DNA of 9,286 nt from Synergistaceae bacterium (GTDB taxonomy: Bacteria > Synergistota > Synergistia > Synergistales > Aminobacteriaceae), in contig WRKN01000093.1 of assembly GCA_009778055.1 (NCBI GenBank), positions 1 to 9,286 on the forward strand, written 5' to 3'. The position numbers and the translations under genes are program-made. Shown here in pieces: positions 5,681-9,286 of the stretch. The notes beneath the pieces are model-generated. The model worked only from the letters and a program-made list of their open reading frames with translations, was not told the origin of the DNA and searched no databases. How positions within the stretch are numbered: the first letter of the stretch is position 1; each line of letters opens with the position of its first letter.

Positions 5681-7879
5681 ATGTTTGACGTGTTCGGGAG
5701 TTCCGTAAAGAAAACGCCCGTATTCCTCCAAATGGAGGCTGTCGAGTGCGGCGCCGCGTCTCTGGGTATTATACTGTCTTATTATGGGTTGTTCCGCCCG
5801 TTGGAGGAGATCAGGCTGCAGTGCGGTGTAAACCGCGATGGCAGTAATGCGCGTTCCATTGCCGAGGCGGCGCGTCACTACAACATGGAAGCGCGCGGCT
5901 TCCGGTGCAAGCCCGAAAATTTGGCGGAACGGGGTATGCCCCTCATCATTCACTGGAATTTCAACCATTTTCTGGTGCTGGAAGGAATAAAGGGCGGATA
6001 TGCCTACCTCAACGACCCGGCTTCCGGCCACAGGAAAGTGCCGATGGACGAGTTCAGAGGTTCTTTCACCGGGGTCACGTTAAGCCTGAAGCCTGGCAGG
6101 GATTTTCAAAAGGGAGGCAAAAAATACAGCGTTGCCGCCGATGTCGCGCGCAGGCTTATGACCGAGAAATCCGCCCTCCTTTTAATTTTAGGCGTCGGGC
6201 TTTTGATGATAGTCCCCGGGTTGGCCCAGCCCGTTTTCACCCAGATTTTCATAGACGAAATCCTGACCATGACTCACCGTAACTGGCTGTTTAACCTCCT
6301 TCTGGCAATGGGGACGGTCTGTTGCCTGGACGTGCTGCTCAATTTCCTGAGAGCATGGTGTCTTGCCAAATGGCAGACAAAACTGACCATAGCGGATTCA
6401 AGCTCCTTTTTCATGCACATCATACGCCTGCCCGTCACGTTTTTTCAGCAGCGCTACAGCGGAGAAATCTCCACGCGCGTCGGATTCAACGAACAGGTTG
6501 CGAACGTCCTCACCGGCGAGGCCGCCACGGCGCTCCTCGACCTCATGGTGGCGGTTTTTTACCTTCTTCTCCTGTTCCAGTACAGCGTGCGGCTAACGGT
6601 GATAGGAGCGACGATCAGCCTGATGAACCTCGCCCTCATGTATCTGATGAGAACGCGCCTGCTGGAAGTATCCATGAAAGTGCAGCAAAACGCGGGCAAG
6701 ACAATGGGAACAGCCGTCGGCGGTATTCAGCTCATCGAAACCCTCAAGGCAAACGGCAACGAGGCCGATTTTTTTTCAAAATGGGCCGGGCATAACGCGC
6801 AATTCACCCAGGGGTGTCTGGAGATGGGGCTGGTATCCCAGGTGGTCGTCATCGGCCCGGCGCTTCTGAACGCGGTCAACACGGCTCTCATCATGATCAT
6901 AGGCGGCTTCCAGATCATGGACGGCGTGATGAGCGCGGGTATTTTCATGGCTTTTCGCGGTCTCATGGACAGTTTTCAAGCCCCCCTGGGGAAGCTCATG
7001 AACCTCGGAAGTTCGCTGCGGCAGACCGAAATGCAGATGCAGCGCCTGAACGACGTTTTGCGCTACGATATCGACCCGGTATTTTACCCGGCCCAGCCTC
7101 CGGCTCCGATCAAAAGGAGAAAACTGAGCGGCCTGGTGGAAATGCGGGACGTGGCGTTCGGTTACAGCCCCCTGAAAGCGCCGCTCATCGAGAATTTCAA
7201 CCTTACCCTCGAACCCGGAAAGTGGATTGCCCTGGTAGGCAGCAGCGGAAGCGGCAAATCGACGGCGGCGCGGATTGTAAGCGGTCTCCAGAGGGAGTGG
7301 AGGGGAAAGATACTGTTCGACGGCATGGAGCGGACGGAGATACCGAACGACGTGATCGTAAACTCGATAGCGGCCGTGGATCAGGAAATATTCCTGTTTT
7401 CAGGAACCGTAAAGGATAACCTGTCGCTTTTCAGTTCGTCCATACCCCGAACCGACATTGTGGCGGCGGCGAAGGACGCGGCGATACACGACGACATAAC
7501 GAGGCTTGAGGGCGGCTATGACCACAAAACCAGGGAAGGCGGCGCCAATTTCAGCGGAGGCCAGAGACAAAGGCTCGAAATAGCCAGGGCGCTTGCCTGC
7601 AACCCGTCAATCCTGATTTTCGACGAGGCCACCAGCGCCCTCGACCCCATCACGGAGGAAGCCATCATAACCAACATAAGGCGCAGGGGATGCGCGTGCC
7701 TCATGGTGGCTCATAGATTGTCCGCCTTCCGCGACTGCGACGAGATAATCGTCATGGAGAACGGAAAAATCGCGCAGCGGGGAACCCATAAGCAAATGCT
7801 GGCGGCGGGGGGACTCTATCGGGAGCTTGTGGATCAACAATCGAACGCGGTTGAGATCGACGTGGAGGAAAGGGCGTGA
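5681..7879 (+). CDS. NHLM/NHLP-type peptidase-permease-ATPase exporter (C39 peptidase ABC transporter)
   Basis: This 732-residue protein is complete. Residues 10-140 are a C39 bacteriocin-processing peptidase with oxyanion Q17, catalytic C23 (in EAVECGAASLG), H96 (NFNHFLVLEG) and D112 (LNDPASG). Membrane helices begin at about 164, 202, 284, 307 and 388, giving a type-1 exporter core. The ATPase domain has Walker A GSSGSGKST (520-528), signature FSGGQ (624-628), Walker B ILIFDE ending D648-E649, and H-loop H678. Length and wording match the first ABC protein of NHLM export systems, which cut a double-glycine-type leader and export the peptide core. Known partners are a second NHLM ABC protein without the peptidase and an HlyD-like adaptor, with RiPP precursors of nitrile-hydratase-like or Nif11-like leader. 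None is visible in this window. The ATG at 5681 has only a weak ribosome site (CAGGG very close), but no upstream in-frame start exists before a stop at 5633. The gene follows DUF2156 after 148 nt. Confidence 0.93.
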   Translation: MFDVFGSSVKKTPVFLQMEAVECGAASLGIILSYYGLFRPLEEIRLQCGVNRDGSNARSIAEAARHYNMEARGFRCKPENLAERGMPLIIHWNFNHFLVLEGIKGGYAYLNDPASGHRKVPMDEFRGSFTGVTLSLKPGRDFQKGGKKYSVAADVARRLMTEKSALLLILGVGLLMIVPGLAQPVFTQIFIDEILTMTHRNWLFNLLLAMGTVCCLDVLLNFLRAWCLAKWQTKLTIADSSSFFMHIIRLPVTFFQQRYSGEISTRVGFNEQVANVLTGEAATALLDLMVAVFYLLLLFQYSVRLTVIGATISLMNLALMYLMRTRLLEVSMKVQQNAGKTMGTAVGGIQLIETLKANGNEADFFSKWAGHNAQFTQGCLEMGLVSQVVVIGPALLNAVNTALIMIIGGFQIMDGVMSAGIFMAFRGLMDSFQAPLGKLMNLGSSLRQTEMQMQRLNDVLRYDIDPVFYPAQPPAPIKRRKLSGLVEMRDVAFGYSPLKAPLIENFNLTLEPGKWIALVGSSGSGKSTAARIVSGLQREWRGKILFDGMERTEIPNDVIVNSIAAVDQEIFLFSGTVKDNLSLFSSSIPRTDIVAAAKDAAIHDDITRLEGGYDHKTREGGANFSGGQRQRLEIARALACNPSILIFDEATSALDPITEEAIITNIRRRGCACLMVAHRLSAFRDCDEIIVMENGKIAQRGTHKQMLAAGGLYRELVDQQSNAVEIDVEERA

Positions 7880-7948
7880 TTTACCTCCTATTGAACCGAT
7901 ATCAGAACTGACGTCACTCAAAACGCCAGCGCGACACCAAGCCGAACC

Positions 7949-7967
7949 GCAAGCTGTCGCAGCTTGC
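7949..7967. repeat. Perfect 8-bp hairpin, GCAAGCTG-TCG-CAGCTTGC
   Basis: GCAAGCTG (7949-7956) and CAGCTTGC (7960-7967) are exact reverse complements around a 3-nt loop. No T tract follows on either strand, so it is not a standard terminator. It lies 70 nt after the exporter stop. It may be a transcript-end stabilising hairpin, a fragment of a repeat element, or chance. Confidence 0.6.
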
Positions 7968-8215
7968 CCACAGGATTGATTATTCCTCCGAGCAATTCTT
8001 TACTGAACGCATATTTACTCCACTACCCAAATGGTGACTACGGTAAACTTGTACTAAATGCTCGTCAATCAAAGAATTTTCCTGGCTCATACATACATAC
8101 TTTTTCATGCTTGACTATAAACCTGCCTTATAGTTTAAACTTCCTTTTCGGTAAACGATCAATGTCTGGAAACAGTGTTTACAACCGTTTCGCTGGTATC
8201 AACTCCAGGGTGTAA
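7964..8215 (+). CDS. Doubtful 83-residue reading frame of unknown function
   Basis: The frame is open from 7895 (after a TGA at 7892) to a TAA at 8213-8215, but the only usable start region is a TTG at 7964 with no ribosome site, and the start lies inside the hairpin at 7949-7967. The translation is rich in Asn, Ser, Leu and Tyr, for example LLHYPNGDYGKLVLNARQS. I recognise no family. The opposite strand has a frame with protein-like text interrupted by five stops, so the open frame here may be a shadow of decayed sequence. It is recorded because it fills a 370-nt gap. Confidence 0.2.
   Translation: MPTGLIIPPSNSLLNAYLLHYPNGDYGKLVLNARQSKNFPGSYIHTFSCLTINLPYSLNFLFGKRSMSGNSVYNRFAGINSRV
8114..8134. 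repeat. Perfect 7-bp hairpin ACTATAA-loop-TTATAGT
   Basis: ACTATAA (8114-8120) and TTATAGT (8128-8134) are exact reverse complements around a 7-nt loop (ACCTGCC). The second arm runs straight into the palindrome GTTTAAAC (8133-8140). The AT-only stem would be weak as RNA, so if functional it would more likely be a protein-binding site. Chance in AT-rich DNA is quite possible. Confidence 0.4.
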
Positions 8216-8247
8216 AAAAATTTCAAGAAGGCGGAGTGATCAATCCC

Positions 8248-8514
8248 ATGAGACATATTTTAGAAAATGATTTTTTGAGAAGTTATACATGCGCTAACTT
8301 TGCTGTCCGAACAGAGCCGCAAGGGAATAGGGTGATGCAGTTCCCGATTTCAATTACTGCTGAAGACGCGGCGGGCGCAATGAAACAAATGAAACAAGTG
8401 TGCGGGATCTGCGCGCTGAAAAAACAATGTAATTGCTACCCGAATCGTGAACAGAACCTTCAACCTCGGCATTTGCAGCGGCATGTACGATATAAAACAC
8501 TTAGCACAGCATGA
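8248..8514 (+). CDS. Small protein of unknown function with clustered cysteines
   Basis: I choose the ATG at 8248, preceded by AAGGCGGAG (8228-8236) with an 11-nt gap; an in-frame GTG at 8236 overlaps that ribosome site. The product would be 88 residues. I do not recognise it. It has no signal peptide or membrane segment. A helix-like segment (EDAAGAMKQMKQ, residues 39-50) leads into C52-x2-C55-x5-C61-x-C63, which could bind metal or be a modified peptide core. After residue about 58 the text becomes arginine/histidine/glutamine-rich (QPRHLQRHVRY) and less natural, while the +1 frame becomes more protein-like from 8420 onward. The gene may therefore be the front part of a frameshifted longer gene. 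It lies in the AT-rich island, converging on the sugar-binding gene. Confidence 0.45.
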   Translation: MRHILENDFLRSYTCANFAVRTEPQGNRVMQFPISITAEDAAGAMKQMKQVCGICALKKQCNCYPNREQNLQPRHLQRHVRYKTLSTA

Positions 8515-8632
8515 TTTCTGGATTTATATGGAAAATGAAAATACTATTACTCCGGCGTGGATCTACCGTAAACAATTTTTACGCCAAGTCCAGGAATATG
8601 GCAAAATTGGCGCTGAAAATTACGATATTTGA
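8447..8632 (+). CDS. Small unknown reading frame overlapping the previous one, possible frameshifted C-terminal part
   Basis: This frame is open from 8420 (just after a TGA at 8417) to a TGA at 8630-8632. A GTG at 8447 would give 61 residues and an ATG at 8483 would give 49; neither has a ribosome site. The text is natural and aromatic-rich (HDFWIYMENEN, WIYRKQFLRQVQEYGKIG), with no known motif. It overlaps the end of the preceding reading frame by 68 nt. Lack of a ribosome site and the good coding look suggest it is the continuation of the upstream gene after loss of frame in the AAAAAA run at 8419-8424. An independent overlapping gene is the alternative. No function can be proposed. Confidence 0.35.
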   Translation: MNRTFNLGICSGMYDIKHLAQHDFWIYMENENTITPAWIYRKQFLRQVQEYGKIGAENYDI

Positions 8633-8646
8633 ATGCCGGAGTAATA
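8545..8646. repeat. Perfect 12-bp inverted repeat, TATTACTCCGGC / GCCGGAGTAATA
   Basis: The arms lie at 8545-8556 and 8635-8646 with 78 nt between them, spanning the end of the unknown frame. The core ATTACT recurs at 8660-8665 at the end of the sugar-binding gene. A loop this large is unusual for a terminator. The repeat might mark the edges of a small inserted or invertible segment, or be chance. Confidence 0.5.
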
Positions 8647-8686
8647 CAGGGGGACGCGAATTACTGTAAATCCAGGATATCGTAAT
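8619..8686. repeat. Perfect 10-bp inverted repeat at converging gene ends, ATTACGATAT / ATATCGTAAT
   Basis: The arms lie at 8619-8628 and 8677-8686, one at the 3' end of each converging reading frame. In both frames the repeat encodes a Tyr-Asp-Ile near the C-terminus. It could act as a bidirectional transcript-end structure, or reflect coincidence of coding text. It interlocks with the 12-bp repeat at 8545-8646. Confidence 0.45.
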
Positions 8687-9286
8687 AGCCTGAGTCGATC
8701 AATACGCTACTGTAATTGTCTATTGTCACTAAAACCGGCCTGCACATGAACGTCGGGACGAATTTGACGTTGTTGTTGTACGTGGTGGAGTCGTTTGTTT
8801 CGGGCGTTCTATTCAGCAGTATGTCGTCAATCATGCGGAAGGTGCGGTCTGCCAGTGTTCGTGTATCCTTGAATACGGTCATCGCCTGCTCGCCGTTCAA
8901 TATAGCCCTTACGTTTTCCAGTTCGCTGTCCTGTCCTGTCAGCAGCGGGAAAGGCTTTCCGTGGTCCGCGTAGCCGAATTTTTTAAGCGCTTCGGTGATC
9001 CCGGCGGCAAGGCCGTCATTAGGGCTTAGTATGGCATGAAGTTCCTCGCCGTCACTGTAATATCCGTTCAGCAGGTTCATCATGCGTTCTTCGGCGCCGC
9101 TCCGACTCCAGTGCGCGATAGCGGTTTCCAGCCTCTCAACCTGACCGCTTCCGACAATCAATTTCCCGTCGTCGATATATTGCTTTAACACGCTCATTGC
9201 ACCATCGTAGAAAAAAGTTGCGTTGTTATCGGTCGGCGAACCGGCAAATATCTCAATATTGAACGGGCCGGAGCTGTTTTTCAGAT
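8661..9286 (-). CDS. chvE: ChvE-family multiple-monosaccharide ABC transporter substrate-binding protein, N-terminus beyond window
   Basis: The minus-strand frame is open from the window edge to a TAA at 8663-8661. The ATG at 9197 is internal, because the upstream residues (GPFNIEIFAGSPTDNNATFF) are clearly family text, so the start is outside. The visible 207 residues are about the C-terminal 60% of a periplasmic binding protein of roughly 350 residues. Family segments are SPTDNNATFFYDGAM, SPNDGLAAGITEALKKFGY, LLTGQDSELENVRAILNGEQ, TVFKDTR, FVPTFMC and a C-terminal DSGYYDI. ChvE-type proteins bind sugars such as glucose, galactose, arabinose or xylose and deliver them to a GguA/GguB-like ABC importer; in Agrobacterium ChvE also serves sugar sensing. 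No importer genes are in view; genes preceding this one lie beyond the window edge, and nothing co-directional follows it. It converges on the small unknown frames. Confidence 0.88.
   Translation of the reverse strand, partial: LKNSSGPFNIEIFAGSPTDNNATFFYDGAMSVLKQYIDDGKLIVGSGQVERLETAIAHWSRSGAEERMMNLLNGYYSDGEELHAILSPNDGLAAGITEALKKFGYADHGKPFPLLTGQDSELENVRAILNGEQAMTVFKDTRTLADRTFRMIDDILLNRTPETNDSTTYNNNVKFVPTFMCRPVLVTIDNYSSVLIDSGYYDILDLQ

Larger units (their letters stand above)
7880..8247 (+). other. AT-rich intergenic island after the NHLM gene, no recognised gene
   Basis: No recognisable family is seen in these 368 nt. GC falls from about 60% in the transporter gene (counted at 7201-7260) to 35% at 8041-8160, consistent with foreign or decayed DNA. 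It contains perfect hairpins at 7949-7967 and 8114-8134, a GTTTAAAC palindrome at 8133-8140, a short ATAC tandem repeat near 8088-8100, and a plus-strand reading frame listed separately. No terminal inverted repeats or target duplications of a known insertion sequence could be found by eye. Confidence 0.6.

Noticed and set aside
8088..8100. Short ATAC tandem as a phase-variable repeat
   Set aside because: Only about three units, and not inside a convincing gene or between promoter elements.
7880..8660. CRISPR array, tRNA or insertion-sequence ends in the island
   Set aside because: No regularly spaced direct repeats, no cloverleaf-like sequence and no matching terminal repeats with target duplication were found by eye.

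Overview
The window looks like chromosome from a diderm, probably anaerobic bacterium of moderately high GC (about 60% in a sampled stretch of the transporter gene). It holds several exported envelope proteins of the CsgG/LPP20 type, an AmrS radical SAM enzyme, strong AGGAGG-like ribosome sites and a C39-peptidase exporter. This mix is compatible with Synergistota or another anaerobic diderm lineage, but the taxon is inferred from gene content only.

Layout. (1) Positions 2-2952 are a tight plus-strand operon of four exported envelope proteins: a 5'-truncated FlgT/CsgG-like protein, two CsgG-domain proteins (the second with a FlgT-C-like domain, a Pro/Ala linker and a TPR), and a small LPP20-like protein. 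A hairpin terminator follows at 2968-2999. (2) Positions 3061-3909 encode AmrS, the radical SAM member of the AmmeMemoRadiSam set, without its usual C-terminal tail. (3) A good sigma-70-type promoter at 3906-3933 leads into a PmtA-like phospholipid methyltransferase (3971-4657). This gene overlaps a DUF2156 (phosphatidylglycerol lysyltransferase C-terminal domain) gene at 4642-5532, so the pair may act on membrane lipid head groups. (4) Positions 5681-7879 encode a complete NHLM/NHLP-type peptidase-permease-ATPase for double-glycine-type leader peptides, with all catalytic residues present. (5) Positions 7880-8660 are an AT-richer island with no recognisable gene family. It contains small unknown reading frames, a probable frameshift or overlapping pair, and several perfect inverted repeats. 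(6) Positions 8661-9286, minus strand, are the C-terminal part of a ChvE-family sugar-binding protein that runs off the window.

The best candidates for a second look are three. The first is the CsgG-paralogue/LPP20 operon, which has no curli subunits in view. The second is the NHLM exporter, which lacks its usual partner genes (the second ABC protein and an HlyD-type adaptor) and stops next to the AT-rich island. The third is the cysteine-clustered small reading frame in that island.
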